A DNA stretch of 64,000 nucleotides from the NCBI RefSeq assembly GCF_001552635.1, contig NZ_BCRO01000053.1:1-64000 (forward strand). The letters run 5' to 3'. The notes under the pieces were generated by a model. It did not search any database. It saw only the letters and a program-made list of their open reading frames with translations, and was not told the origin of the DNA. The position numbers and the translations under genes were made by a program. Shown in pieces: positions 54,726 through 63,077 of this stretch; the first letter of the stretch is position 1; every line of letters begins with the position of its first letter. Origin of the DNA: Actinomadura hibisca NBRC 15177. GTDB lineage: Bacteria; Actinomycetota; Actinomycetes; Streptosporangiales; Streptosporangiaceae.

Positions 54726-55924
54726 ACGAGCTTGAAAAGCGCCTGCATGATGCTCTGGCGGGAACGGCCGCGACGGTCGACGAGGATGTGGAACGGCCCT
54801 TTCCCGAGCGCCCTCCGCGCCGTGAGCGGCATCGTTCTTTTCTGGTTCCGCTGGCTGCGGCATTCTCGGTGCTGTTGGTTCTCGGAGCTATGGTGCAAAT
54901 GCTGGGTCCGATCGGCGGCGGAAAGCCGGATCCGCAGCAGAGGTCTGGAATTCCGAATTTCGTCCTCGCGGCGGTTCCCGCGTCAAAGGAACGGCCGTCG
55001 CGCTTGGAGGTTCGTGAGACGGCCAACGGGAGACTGGTCGGGGCACACGATATATTCGACCGCCGCTGGCAGTTCACCCAGGTGGCAGGTCGAAAGAACA
55101 GCCGTTCTTTTTTGGTGCTGGCGGAGAAGGACGACGGAGGATGCGCGGCGAAAGTCTTCCGGATCGCTGTTTCCGAGTCGGGGGATATGGGGGCGCCCGC
55201 TCAGGTCACCCTTGCGGTTCCACGTAATCACATGATCAGCGAGTTGGCGCTATCCTTCGATGGCGCGCAACTGGCTTACACCACCGAGCAGTGCGATGAT
55301 ACGGCAGTCGAGGGAGCGGAAACGGCGGCCTTCCTCAATGTACTCACTCTGTCCACGGGGAGTGCGCGGAAGTGGCAGGTGCGCAAGGGGGCGCTTCTCG
55401 GAGGCTTGGCCTGGTTGCCGGATGGGCGGCGGCTTCTCTATATCAGTAGCGGTGAGGTGAAGGCGTCGCTGCGGTTGCTGGACACTGCCGGAGCCCGTGC
55501 GTCTGATCTTTATGCGGCTAGCCGTAACGTTCGCGAACTGGCATCAGAGGACAGTGTAAGTAGTCTTGCGGTGACGCCTGAAGGCGCGAGCGCCTATCTT
55601 CTCGTCGCAACTCTCAAAGGGGCCACTGGCATGTCGTTCGAGCAAGGGGCGGGGAGCAGAGGTCAGGGTCACACAGAATTGTCGCCTCCGGGAAGTGCGA
55701 CGGGGGGAGACTCGGGAGGTTTGCGTATCGACAGGATCGATTTGATGACCGGCGCATGGCGGCGGTCGGTGTTCGCGGTGAACGGCAACGATCTGGGACG
55801 AGGCTTGGCGGTGGACGCCAGTGGTAAATATCTGCTGACTTTTACCTCTGTGTATGACTTGCGGCGCTCTGGAGAAGTCGCTGTGAAAATGAAGTTCCCT
55901 GCCGCGCATGACTTGGACTGGTGA
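54722..55924 (+). CDS. Membrane-anchored beta-propeller protein, possible anti-sigma factor
   Basis: The 400-residue protein has a short cytoplasmic N terminus of about 39 residues (MNELEKRLHDALAGTAATVD), one membrane helix (about 40-61), and a large outer domain. That domain has propeller-like repeats such as ISELALSFDGAQLAYTTE, LLGGLAWLPDGRRLLYIS and SSLAVTPEGASAYLLV. The layout and 4-base overlap with the ECF sigma gene suggest an anti-sigma factor sensing an outside cue, though the cytoplasmic part shows no zinc-finger motif. Codon bias is weaker than in the core genes. Confidence 0.72.
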   Translation: MNELEKRLHDALAGTAATVDEDVERPFPERPPRRERHRSFLVPLAAAFSVLLVLGAMVQMLGPIGGGKPDPQQRSGIPNFVLAAVPASKERPSRLEVRETANGRLVGAHDIFDRRWQFTQVAGRKNSRSFLVLAEKDDGGCAAKVFRIAVSESGDMGAPAQVTLAVPRNHMISELALSFDGAQLAYTTEQCDDTAVEGAETAAFLNVLTLSTGSARKWQVRKGALLGGLAWLPDGRRLLYISSGEVKASLRLLDTAGARASDLYAASRNVRELASEDSVSSLAVTPEGASAYLLVATLKGATGMSFEQGAGSRGQGHTELSPPGSATGGDSGGLRIDRIDLMTGAWRRSVFAVNGNDLGRGLAVDASGKYLLTFTSVYDLRRSGEVAVKMKFPAAHDLDW

Positions 55925-55992
55925 GGAGCGGCTCAGTATGAGCGAGTCACGAAGCGGTCGAAGTCTGGAGCGGTCGAAAAGCCCAGTAGGGC

Positions 55993-56409
55993 TCAGTGGA
56001 CGCGCTTCCAGCCTGCGCACTTGGTGGTGCGGGCCCGGTTCGGCTTCACTCCGCATTCGCGCGCGTAGAGGTGCTCGGTGTAGTCCGAGCTGAAGAACTT
56101 CCCGTACTCCTTGCTGTAGGGCAGGTCCGCAGGGACGCCCTTGTTGAGGAAGAAGTACACCTTGCTCGTATGCGTTCGGCCCCGCTCGGTCGCACGGAAT
56201 TGCACGGCGGCCGCCCAGCCGTTCTTCTTGTGGTCCTTGAGCCATCCGCTCACGGTCACCTTCGTCGAGGTCCGCGTATAGGTGCCGTTCGCCTTCACGG
56301 CCTTGTAGCCCGTCGTGGACCACGTGCGCGGCGCGGCCTCGGCGGCCGTGGTGCCGAGGGCGGTCAGGAACAGGGCGGTCGCGAGCGTCACCGTTGCCGT
56401 TCGCCGCAT
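55993..56409 (-). CDS. Small secreted protein with D-x4-G-W motif, paralog of its neighbour
   Basis: The 138-residue precursor has a Sec signal, MRRTATVTLATALFLTALGT, with likely cleavage at AEA/AP (about residue 26). The mature domain has about 112 residues with WLKDHKKNGWAAAVQFRA, then basic and aromatic strands and two cysteines near the C terminus. It is clearly related to the protein encoded at 56520-56963, with the same order of motifs. The ATG at 56409 has AGGAGG upstream. It may be an envelope or extracellular factor; no family known. Confidence 0.72.
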   Translation of the reverse strand: MRRTATVTLATALFLTALGTTAAEAAPRTWSTTGYKAVKANGTYTRTSTKVTVSGWLKDHKKNGWAAAVQFRATERGRTHTSKVYFFLNKGVPADLPYSKEYGKFFSSDYTEHLYARECGVKPNRARTTKCAGWKRVH

Positions 56410-56464
56410 GGGGAGCCTCCTGGGTCGCGGGGACACGGGTGAAGCTAGCAGGGGTCGGGCAAGA

Positions 56465-56499
56465 CTAGGGCCCTGCCGGTGACACCGGCAGGGCCCTAG
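56465..56499 (-). terminator. Terminator between the two secreted-protein paralogs
   Basis: CTAGGGCCCTGCCGGT pairs perfectly with its complement (16-base stem) around a GAC loop. It lies 20 bases downstream of the minus-strand gene at 56520-56963. Confidence 0.75.
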
Positions 56500-56519
56500 G
56501 TCAGCGCGGGGGAGAAGGC

Positions 56520-56963
56520 TCAGAAGAGCTTCTTCCACGGACCCGCCACCATGCTGTTGCGGTTGCTCTCGCGCACACCCACCTCACGCACGTACAGGTG
56601 GCCGGAGTAGCCGGAGGTGTACTTGCCGCGGTACACCTTGTGGAACTTGAAGTCCGCGGGACGGTTGTTGCGCCGGTCCACGAAGTAGAAGACCGCGGAG
56701 GTCTTGTACTTCTTGTAGTCCTGGGTGGCGGTGCGGATCTGCACGGCCGGGGACCAGCCGTTGTTGCCGGAGTCGGACAGGTAGACGCTGACCGCCAGAC
56801 CCGAGCTGCTGCGGGTGTACTTGCCCGACGCCTCCAGCGAGCCCCAGCCGTCCTTGGTGACCCAGGAACGGGTGGTGGAAGCGTCGGCGGCGGTGGCCGC
56901 GACGGCGGTCAGGCACGACATGGCCAGGCCGGTGGAGACGGCCAGGGTGGCGATACGCCGCAT
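56520..56963 (-). CDS. Small secreted protein with D-x4-G-W motif
   Basis: The 147-residue precursor has a Sec signal, MRRIATLAVSTGLAMSCLTA, with likely cleavage after ADA (about residue 28). The mature part has VYLSDSGNNGWSPAVQIRT followed by KTSAVFYFVDRRNN and YSGHLYVREVG blocks that align with the neighbouring paralog. It lacks the C-terminal cysteine pair of that paralog. ATG at 56963 has GGAGGG 5 bases upstream. A CRP-like site lies about 220 bases upstream. Confidence 0.72.
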   Translation of the reverse strand: MRRIATLAVSTGLAMSCLTAVAATAADASTTRSWVTKDGWGSLEASGKYTRSSSGLAVSVYLSDSGNNGWSPAVQIRTATQDYKKYKTSAVFYFVDRRNNRPADFKFHKVYRGKYTSGYSGHLYVREVGVRESNRNSMVAGPWKKLF

Positions 56964-57184
56964 GTATCCCTCCAGGGGGTTGATCGACCGGGTTGGGTCG
57001 TAAACCTAGCAGCGTGATCTTGCGAAGTTTTGTGCATTTGTTCGACTGGGGCCGGGGGCGGCCAGGTGGCTGAACCTTTCTGTGCCCGCCACCGTCCAAG
57101 TGTCCGGCGATGCTTTCCAGCGTGCCGGGCGGGTCCCACACCATCAGGGGTTTCGGAAGTGGGTCCGAAAAGTTCCGAAATCGT

Positions 57185-57200
57185 TGTGCTATAGATCACA
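57185..57200. promoter_or_regulatory. CRP/cAMP-receptor-like site (TGTGCTATAGATCACA)
   Basis: The 16-base sequence matches the CRP consensus TGTGA-N6-TCACA with one mismatch (C for A). It lies between the histidine-kinase stop and the promoter region of the secreted-protein gene starting at 56963. Confidence 0.45.
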
Positions 57201-57204
57201 CTTG

Positions 57205-59193
57205 TCAGCGGTCGCGCATCGCGTCCAGCAGCGCCCGCATGTCCACCAGGGCGGCCCGCGCGTGCTCGGCCACCTCGGTCAGCGCGGTGTCCGCGTTCCC
57301 GGCCTCGCCGTCGAGGCCCGCCTCGGCGGTGCGCACCAGCCGGGCGGTGTGCTCCAGCACCGTGCCGCGCAGCCCGATCGCCACCCGGTGCCGCTCGGCC
57401 ATCACCGCCGCGCCGGTCCGGGCCGCCATCGTCTCCAGCGCGCTGGCCTCCCAGCGGCGGCGGCCGCGCGCCACCGTCCTGCCCCACGCCCAGAACGGCA
57501 GCAGCAGCAACGTCCCGAACGCCAGGCCGGCGCCCATCCCGAACAGGATGATCCCGCGGACGCCGGAACCGTCCCGCTGAGGCTCGGTCAGCAGCAGCAC
57601 CGTGAACTCCACGCCCCACGGGACCGCCGCCAGCAGCGGCGCGGGCCAGGTCGCCGTCCCGCGCGGCGAGTAGCAGGCCACCGCGTACACCGCGAACATC
57701 CCGGCGGGGCACCCGAGGACCAGCAGGCTGATCAGCTCCGGCATCGCCGGCCCGGCCGCCAGCGCCGCCGCGCAGTCGACCACCACCAGCACGGCCAGCA
57801 CGCGGTAGGGCGCGCGCCGTCGCCACCACAGCGGTGCCACGCGCGCCGCCAGGGCCAGCGACAGCAGCACCGCGCCGCCGAGCGACCAGTCCTTCAGCAC
57901 CGAGTCGGCGGGCACGAACGCCAGCAGCGACGGCAGGACCGCGCAGACCGCCACCACGACCCCGTCGACGACCTCCTGCCAGCCCATCCCGCGCCGCGCC
58001 CCGGCGGGCGCGGTCGGCAGCACCGCCGCCACCTCCCAGCCGCCGTCGGGCGCGGGCCCCGCGGTCAGGGTGCCGCGCAGCGCCTCGGCCCGCTCCCGCA
58101 TCCCGGTGATGCCGCGCCCGCCGCCCAGCGACGGCACGGGCGCGTCCTCCGCCGGAACCCGGTTCACCACCGACACCCGCACCGCGCCCGACGCGTAGCA
58201 GACCTCCACCGCCACCGCCGCGCCCGGCGCGTACCGCATGGCGTTGGTCAGCGACTCCTGGACGATCCGGTACGCCGCCGTCACCACCTGCGGGCGCACC
58301 CGGCGGGCCCGGCCCTCGAACGCCAGCGACACCGGCACGCCCAGCCGCGTCAGGCCCTGGCACAGCGGCGGCAGCAGCGCGTCCAGGCCCCCGTCGTCGC
58401 CCTCGGGGCCGACCACGTCCACCAGCCGGGTCAACGCGGTCAGCACGTCGCGGCCGGTGTCGGCGGCGGCCGACAGCGCCTGGCGGCTCAGATCGGGGTC
58501 GCCGACGCGGGCGGCCGCGCCGCTGTGCACCACCACGGCGCTCAGGTGGTGCCCGGCCACGTCGTGCAGGTCGCGGGCCAGCCGCTCGCGCTCGGCCTCG
58601 GCGGCGGCGCGCCGCTCCCGCTCGGCGGCGGCGAGCTGGGCGGCCAGCTCGCGGCGGCGCGCCTTGTGCTGGCGGCGCAGCTGCCCCAGCGCGATGATCA
58701 CTAGGTAGAAGAAGAAGTCGAAGACCTCGCTCAGGAACACGTCGGCGAGGTCCTCGCGGGCGGGCAGGTAGGCCAGGAACGCCGCCGCCCAGACCAGCAG
58801 GCCCCCGGTCACCGCCGCGCGGCGGCCGCGGTGCACCGCCAGCGAGTACAGCGCGATGGCGTCGGCGACGCCGCCGACCAGGGTGTCGGTGCGGCCGATC
58901 AGCAGCAGCCCGGCGGAGCCGATCAGCACGGTGGCGACCAGCACCGGCACCGGCGCGCGCCGCCGCCAGATCAGCGCGGCGCACGCGGCCAGCGCGCAGA
59001 CGGTGAGCACCGCCCACTTCCAGCCCGCCATCGTGGGCGTGGTCTCGTGCGTGCGCACCAGCAGCGGGGACAGGCCGAGCTGGGCGGCGGCGGTGACGGC
59101 GGGGACGGCGAAGTCGGCGACGCTCGGCCATGGGCCCGCGCCGCCGCCCGGCGGGTCCGGCGGGGCGTCCGCCGTCCCGTTGGTCCTGTCCAC
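57205..59193 (-). CDS. Double-length NarL-type histidine kinase with degenerate second half
   Basis: The 662-residue protein has an N-terminal membrane region (about 30-170), a HisKA_3 helix with His210 in ERERLARDLHDVAGHH, and an HATPase domain (N box ESLTNAMRYAPG about 312, G box GGRGITGMRERAEALRG). A second membrane region (about 405-560) follows. A second HisKA_3-like helix comes after it, where RHRVAIGLRGTVLEHTARLV has no phospho-acceptor His and no ATPase domain follows. It appears to be a fused duplication with a pseudo-kinase half. GTG at 59193 has GGTCGAGG upstream. No response regulator is adjacent. Confidence 0.8.
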   Translation of the reverse strand: MDRTNGTADAPPDPPGGGAGPWPSVADFAVPAVTAAAQLGLSPLLVRTHETTPTMAGWKWAVLTVCALAACAALIWRRRAPVPVLVATVLIGSAGLLLIGRTDTLVGGVADAIALYSLAVHRGRRAAVTGGLLVWAAAFLAYLPAREDLADVFLSEVFDFFFYLVIIALGQLRRQHKARRRELAAQLAAAERERRAAAEAERERLARDLHDVAGHHLSAVVVHSGAAARVGDPDLSRQALSAAADTGRDVLTALTRLVDVVGPEGDDGGLDALLPPLCQGLTRLGVPVSLAFEGRARRVRPQVVTAAYRIVQESLTNAMRYAPGAAVAVEVCYASGAVRVSVVNRVPAEDAPVPSLGGGRGITGMRERAEALRGTLTAGPAPDGGWEVAAVLPTAPAGARRGMGWQEVVDGVVVAVCAVLPSLLAFVPADSVLKDWSLGGAVLLSLALAARVAPLWWRRRAPYRVLAVLVVVDCAAALAAGPAMPELISLLVLGCPAGMFAVYAVACYSPRGTATWPAPLLAAVPWGVEFTVLLLTEPQRDGSGVRGIILFGMGAGLAFGTLLLLPFWAWGRTVARGRRRWEASALETMAARTGAAVMAERHRVAIGLRGTVLEHTARLVRTAEAGLDGEAGNADTALTEVAEHARAALVDMRALLDAMRDR

Positions 59194-59279
59194 GCCTCGA
59201 CCTTAGGGCCGGTCAGGTGGGCCTGCGGCCCGACTCCGGGCCGTCCCGCCTCCGCCGGAAGGCGGAGCGGGCGGTGGGG

Positions 59280-59792
59280 TCAGCCGTCGTCGGGCAGGCA
59301 GGGGGTGCGGCCGTCCAGCGTCATGGCCGGCGTGCGGCCGCCGCCGCGCAGCCGGACGGTGAAGGTCACCTCCGGCACCTCCCGCGTCACCGTGAAGGTC
59401 CGGTTCCGCTTGCGGCCGCGCGGCGGCGCGGTCAGCCGGTAGCCGCGCTCGCCGACCAGGTCCAGCGTCAGCGCGGTGGCGCGGTCCACCGACGCGGCGG
59501 GCGACACGCCCGGTTGCAGCGGCAGCTCCGCGCGCAGCGTGCGGCGCGCCCGCCCGTCGGCGCACGGGTCGGTGCGGTCGGCCAGCGTGCGCGGGCGGCC
59601 GCCGAGCTGGCGGGCGCTGCCGTTCAGCACCACGCCCGCGTCGGTGCGCAGCCGGTCGGCGGCCTCCGACAGGGCGGGGCCGCGCGCGCAGCCGGCGGCG
59701 GTGGGGGCGAGCAGCACCGCCGCGAGGGCGAGCGCGGGCTTTCCGGGCGGTGTGGGGAACCGCACGATCGGGGACGGCGAGACAAGGGGCAC
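59280..59792 (-). CDS. Putative secreted lipoprotein, unknown function
   Basis: The 170-residue product has a hydrophobic N-terminal segment (about 17-34) ending in a lipobox-like APTAAGC, so it is probably lipid-anchored outside the membrane. The rest is Arg/Leu/Thr-rich with three or four cysteines and likely beta strands (RTFTVTREVPEVTFTVRL). The GTG at 59792 lacks a clear ribosome binding site. It is divergent from the DUF2207 gene. Function not recognised. Confidence 0.6.
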   Translation of the reverse strand: MPLVSPSPIVRFPTPPGKPALALAAVLLAPTAAGCARGPALSEAADRLRTDAGVVLNGSARQLGGRPRTLADRTDPCADGRARRTLRAELPLQPGVSPAASVDRATALTLDLVGERGYRLTAPPRGRKRNRTFTVTREVPEVTFTVRLRGGGRTPAMTLDGRTPCLPDDG

Positions 59793-59878
59793 GGCGCGTA
59801 GCCTAAACGGAGAGCGACCGAGAATTACACACAGTAATCGCTTTGTTACGCCGGAGTATCGGCGGTAACGGTGGAACC

Positions 59879-60898
59879 ATGCCTGTCGTGCGCGGCCGAT
59901 TCCGGAGAACGGCGACCGCCCTGGGTGTCCTGCTGGCGACCGCCGTGCTCGTGCTGCCCGCGTCCGCCTCCGCCGCCGCCGAGGGGCCCCCGGCCGCGCC
60001 CCGGGAGCTGCTGGGAGATTCCGCTCCCACCTTCGACGTGGTCCTGACCCTGGGCACCGACGGCGTGGTGCGCGTCCGCGAGACCATCAGCTACGACTTC
60101 ACGCGCCCCGGCGAGCAGGGCATCGTGCGGCGCGTCGCCTACCGGCACGGCCGCCGCCTCTACGACGTGCACGGCGTGCGCACCAGCTCCTCCACCGGCG
60201 CGCCCGCCCGCGCGCAGACCGTCCGGCTGCTGCACGACGTGCGGATCAGCGTCGGCGAGGGGGAGCGGCGGGCCGGCGGCCGCCAGGCGTACGTGATCGA
60301 GTACGAGGTGGCGGGCGCGTTCACCCCGCGCGCCGGCCACGTCGAGCTGGTCTGGGACGCGGTCGGCGACTCCTGGCCCGTGCCGATCGGCGAGGCGGCG
60401 GTGCGCGTCGAGGCCCCGGTGCCGCTGCGCCGCGTCGGCTGCCGCGCGGGCCGTCCCCCGGCCACCACCAAGTGCCTGCGCGACCGCGACGGCCCCTACG
60501 CCGTCGGCTTCACCCAGAGCGGCCTGCGCCCGCGCGAGGGCATGACGGTCAAGGTCAGGCTGCCCGAGGGGACGATCGCGGTGCCGCCGCCCCGCTACTC
60601 CGCGCCGCGCTGGCAGGGCACCTGGCCGGGCGCGCTGGTCCTGCTGCTGGCGCTCGGCGCGGCGGCGTCGCTGGCCCGGGGCCCGCTGCCGGACCGGCGC
60701 GTCGCGGCGTTCCTGGGCGCGGCCGGGGCCACACTGATGATCGCCGACGCCGCCGCCGAGATCGCGGCCGGCGACCCGTGGGGCCTGTCGCTCGGCGACC
60801 CCTTCGTGGCGGGGCTCGCGCTGGCGGTGGCCGGGGCGGCGGCGGCCGTCGTGCGGAGGACTCGTACAACGGAACACGCAACGGACATCCGGCGGTAG
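59879..60898 (+). CDS. DUF2207-like predicted membrane protein
   Basis: The 339-residue protein has a signal segment (about 10-35) and an extracellular domain of the DUF2207 type. This begins FDVVLTLGTDGVVRVRETIS and contains GIVRRVAYRHGRRLYDV and VEYEV-like blocks. Two or three membrane helices lie in the C-terminal third (about 245-325). DUF2207 proteins are predicted envelope proteins of unknown role. ATG at 59879 gives a typical signal peptide; an ATG at 59843 is possible. It lies upstream of the GlcNAc-1-P transferase gene on the same strand. Confidence 0.75.
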   Translation: MPVVRGRFRRTATALGVLLATAVLVLPASASAAAEGPPAAPRELLGDSAPTFDVVLTLGTDGVVRVRETISYDFTRPGEQGIVRRVAYRHGRRLYDVHGVRTSSSTGAPARAQTVRLLHDVRISVGEGERRAGGRQAYVIEYEVAGAFTPRAGHVELVWDAVGDSWPVPIGEAAVRVEAPVPLRRVGCRAGRPPATTKCLRDRDGPYAVGFTQSGLRPREGMTVKVRLPEGTIAVPPPRYSAPRWQGTWPGALVLLLALGAAASLARGPLPDRRVAAFLGAAGATLMIADAAAEIAAGDPWGLSLGDPFVAGLALAVAGAAAAVVRRTRTTEHATDIRR

Positions 60899-61021
60899 GA
60901 ATAGAGTGGCCGGGCGCGGCCCGGACGAAGTCGATCCGAACGGATCTCCGTCCGCGGCCGTCTACTCGGTTATGGGGCCGCCCCGCTGGGGGCGGCGGTC
61001 GGGGAAAGGGAGGCACGGGGC

Positions 61022-62206
61022 GTGCGGGAGTACCTGCTCACGGCGTTGGTCGCCGCCCTCGTCGCCTACCTGCTCACCCCGGCGGTGCGGAAGTTCGCGG
61101 TCTGGTTCGGCGCGCAGGCGGTGCCCCGCGACCGCGACGTGCACGTCATCCCGACGCCCCGGCTCGGCGGCCTGGCGATGTTCGGCGGCATGGTGGCCGC
61201 GCTGGTGGTGGCCACCGGGCTGCCGTCGATGCGGCAGGTGCTGGCCTCCGGCGACGTCAACGTCGGCCGGGCGCTGCTGCTGTCGGGCGGGCTGATCGTG
61301 CTGGTCGGCATCGCCGACGACCGCTGGGGCGTGGACCCGCTCACCAAGTTCGCCGGGCAGGTCGCCGCGGCCGGGATCTTCATCATGCAGGGCATCCAGC
61401 TCTACGTGATCCCGCTGCCCAACGGCGAGCCGCTGTCGCTGCCGCCCTCCTACGGCGTGCCGCTGACGGTGTTCGTGGTGGTCGCCACCATCAACGCGGT
61501 CAACTTCATCGACGGCCTGGACGGCCTGGCCGCCGGCGTCGTCGGCATCGCCGCGCTCGCCCTGTTCAGCTACGCCTACCTGCTGTCGATGGCCAACGGC
61601 CTGACCACCCTGAGCGGCCCGACGCTGACGGCCGCGGTGCTGGTCGGGATGTGCGCGGGCTTCCTGCCGCACAACTTCAACCCGGCCCGCATCTTCATGG
61701 GCGACACCGGCTCGATGCTGATCGGGCTGCTGCTCAGCTCCTCCACGATCATGCTGACCGGCACCTTCGACCCGGCCCTGCTGGACGCCTACAAGCTGTT
61801 CCCGTTCTGGGTGCCGCTGCTGCTGGTCCCGGCGGTGGCCGCGGTGCCGTTCATCGACATGCTGCTGGCGGTGTGGCGGCGCACCAACCAGGGCATGTCG
61901 CCGTTCGCGCCGGACAAGATGCACCTGCACCACCGGCTGCTGGAGCTCGGCCACTCCACCCGCCGCGCCGTCATGATCATGTACTTCTGGGTCGCGCTGC
62001 TGGCGATGGGCCTGGTCGGCATGTCGGTGGCGGGCTCGGCCTGGCTGGTCGGCGGCCTGGCGCTGGCGGTGGCGCTGGTCGGCGTCACGCTGATGATCGC
62101 GCTGCCCCGGATGGCCGCGCGCCGCGCCGCCCGCCATCCCGCGGTGCCGCACGCCGACCCCTCGGCCGAGCCGCCGGGCGGGCCGCGCGCCCACGAGACG
62201 GTGTGA
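61022..62206 (+). CDS. wecA: Polyprenyl-phosphate GlcNAc-1-phosphate transferase (WecA/MraY family)
   Basis: This membrane enzyme transfers GlcNAc-1-phosphate from UDP-GlcNAc to decaprenyl or undecaprenyl phosphate, starting cell-wall glycan linker synthesis. The 394-residue protein has about eleven membrane segments and the family motifs VGIADDRWGVD, NAVNFIDGLDGLAAG, FMGDTGSM and the HLHHRLLELG metal/UDP loop. GTG at 61022 has GGGAGGC upstream. In streptomycetes its ortholog precedes atpI, as here. The gene name follows the WecA group; the exact lipid acceptor is inferred. Confidence 0.9.
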   Translation: MREYLLTALVAALVAYLLTPAVRKFAVWFGAQAVPRDRDVHVIPTPRLGGLAMFGGMVAALVVATGLPSMRQVLASGDVNVGRALLLSGGLIVLVGIADDRWGVDPLTKFAGQVAAAGIFIMQGIQLYVIPLPNGEPLSLPPSYGVPLTVFVVVATINAVNFIDGLDGLAAGVVGIAALALFSYAYLLSMANGLTTLSGPTLTAAVLVGMCAGFLPHNFNPARIFMGDTGSMLIGLLLSSSTIMLTGTFDPALLDAYKLFPFWVPLLLVPAVAAVPFIDMLLAVWRRTNQGMSPFAPDKMHLHHRLLELGHSTRRAVMIMYFWVALLAMGLVGMSVAGSAWLVGGLALAVALVGVTLMIALPRMAARRAARHPAVPHADPSAEPPGGPRAHETV

Positions 62207-62284
62207 TCCCGCCCGCACGGTCGGTGATCATCTGCGTCGCCACCTGCGGCTCCATCCCCGTGCCCGCCGGGCCTGCGGGCTCCG

Positions 62285-62308
62285 GGCCCGCTCCGCGCGG
62301 CGCGGGCC
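62285..62308 (+). terminator. Possible terminator after the GlcNAc-1-P transferase gene
   Basis: GGCCCGC pairs with GCGGGCC around a 10-base GC-rich loop, without a T-tract. It lies between the transferase gene and the atp promoter. Confidence 0.35.
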
Positions 62309-62416
62309 GTTCCCGCCGAACAGGTGCTTGACCTGGGCTACAGTCCGTGGTGCGAGTCGTGGGACAGGTGCGCGACGAGGGTCCGGCACAGGGTTCATCC
62401 GTTACATCAAGGGTAA

Positions 62417-62444
62417 TTGCGGACGTTCCGGACGCTTGTGATAC
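62417..62444 (+). promoter_or_regulatory. Candidate atp operon promoter (TTGCGG-N16-TGATAC)
   Basis: TTGCGG at 62417-62422 and TGATAC at 62439-62444 form a plausible housekeeping promoter with a 16-base spacer, 48 bases before the AtpI-like start. Confidence 0.45.
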
Positions 62445-62492
62445 CTTTCACGAACAAGAGACGAACACTGAACGTGACCAGCCGGAGCCCAC

Positions 62493-63011
62493 ATGCATTC
62501 TTCCGACGCCCGGATCCTCCGCGGCGCCGCGCTCCCCGCTGGTCTCGCCGGCATCGCCGCCGTTCTGGTCGGCCTGCTGCTGGGCGGGACCAAGGGCGCG
62601 CTGGGTGCCGCGCTCGGCACGATCGTCGTGCTCGCGTTCTTCAGCATCAGCGTCGTGGCGGTGAGCTACGCCTCCAAGATCTCACCGCAGATGATGTTCG
62701 CCGCCGCCGTGTTCAGCTACATCACCAAGCTGCTGGTGATGTTCGTCCTGATCGCGGCCCTGGACAGCGTCACCATCTGGAACTCCACGGCGTTCGCCTA
62801 CACGGTCATCGCGCTCACCCTGGTGTGGATCGGCGCGGAGATCCGTGTCTCCCTCACGACCAAGGCGCTCTACGTCGACCCCGAGCCGTCGGTGAAGCCG
62901 ACCGCTCCGAAGGCCGACGAGGACGCCGACCGCACCGCCGACAACGCCGCCGAGCGCGCCGCGGGTGACACCGCCGCGTCCGGCGAGCGCACCGCCGACC
63001 GGAGCCCGTGA
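62493..63011 (+). CDS. atpI: AtpI-like ATP synthase accessory membrane protein
   Basis: The 172-residue protein has four membrane segments (about 13-32, 37-58, 68-92 and 98-120), as in AtpI-like proteins, and a charged C-terminal tail rich in Asp, Ala and Thr. AtpI-type proteins help assemble the c-ring. Its position between the GlcNAc-1-P transferase gene and atpB matches the Streptomyces order. The ATG at 62493 follows a weak GGAG-like site (CCGGAGCCCAC). Confidence 0.75.
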   Translation: MHSSDARILRGAALPAGLAGIAAVLVGLLLGGTKGALGAALGTIVVLAFFSISVVAVSYASKISPQMMFAAAVFSYITKLLVMFVLIAALDSVTIWNSTAFAYTVIALTLVWIGAEIRVSLTTKALYVDPEPSVKPTAPKADEDADRTADNAAERAAGDTAASGERTADRSP

Positions 63012-63077
63012 TGTCACCGTGGGCGGTACCGGCGGCAATGGACTACTCCAATATGACCATCAGGGGGGTGGCCTGCT

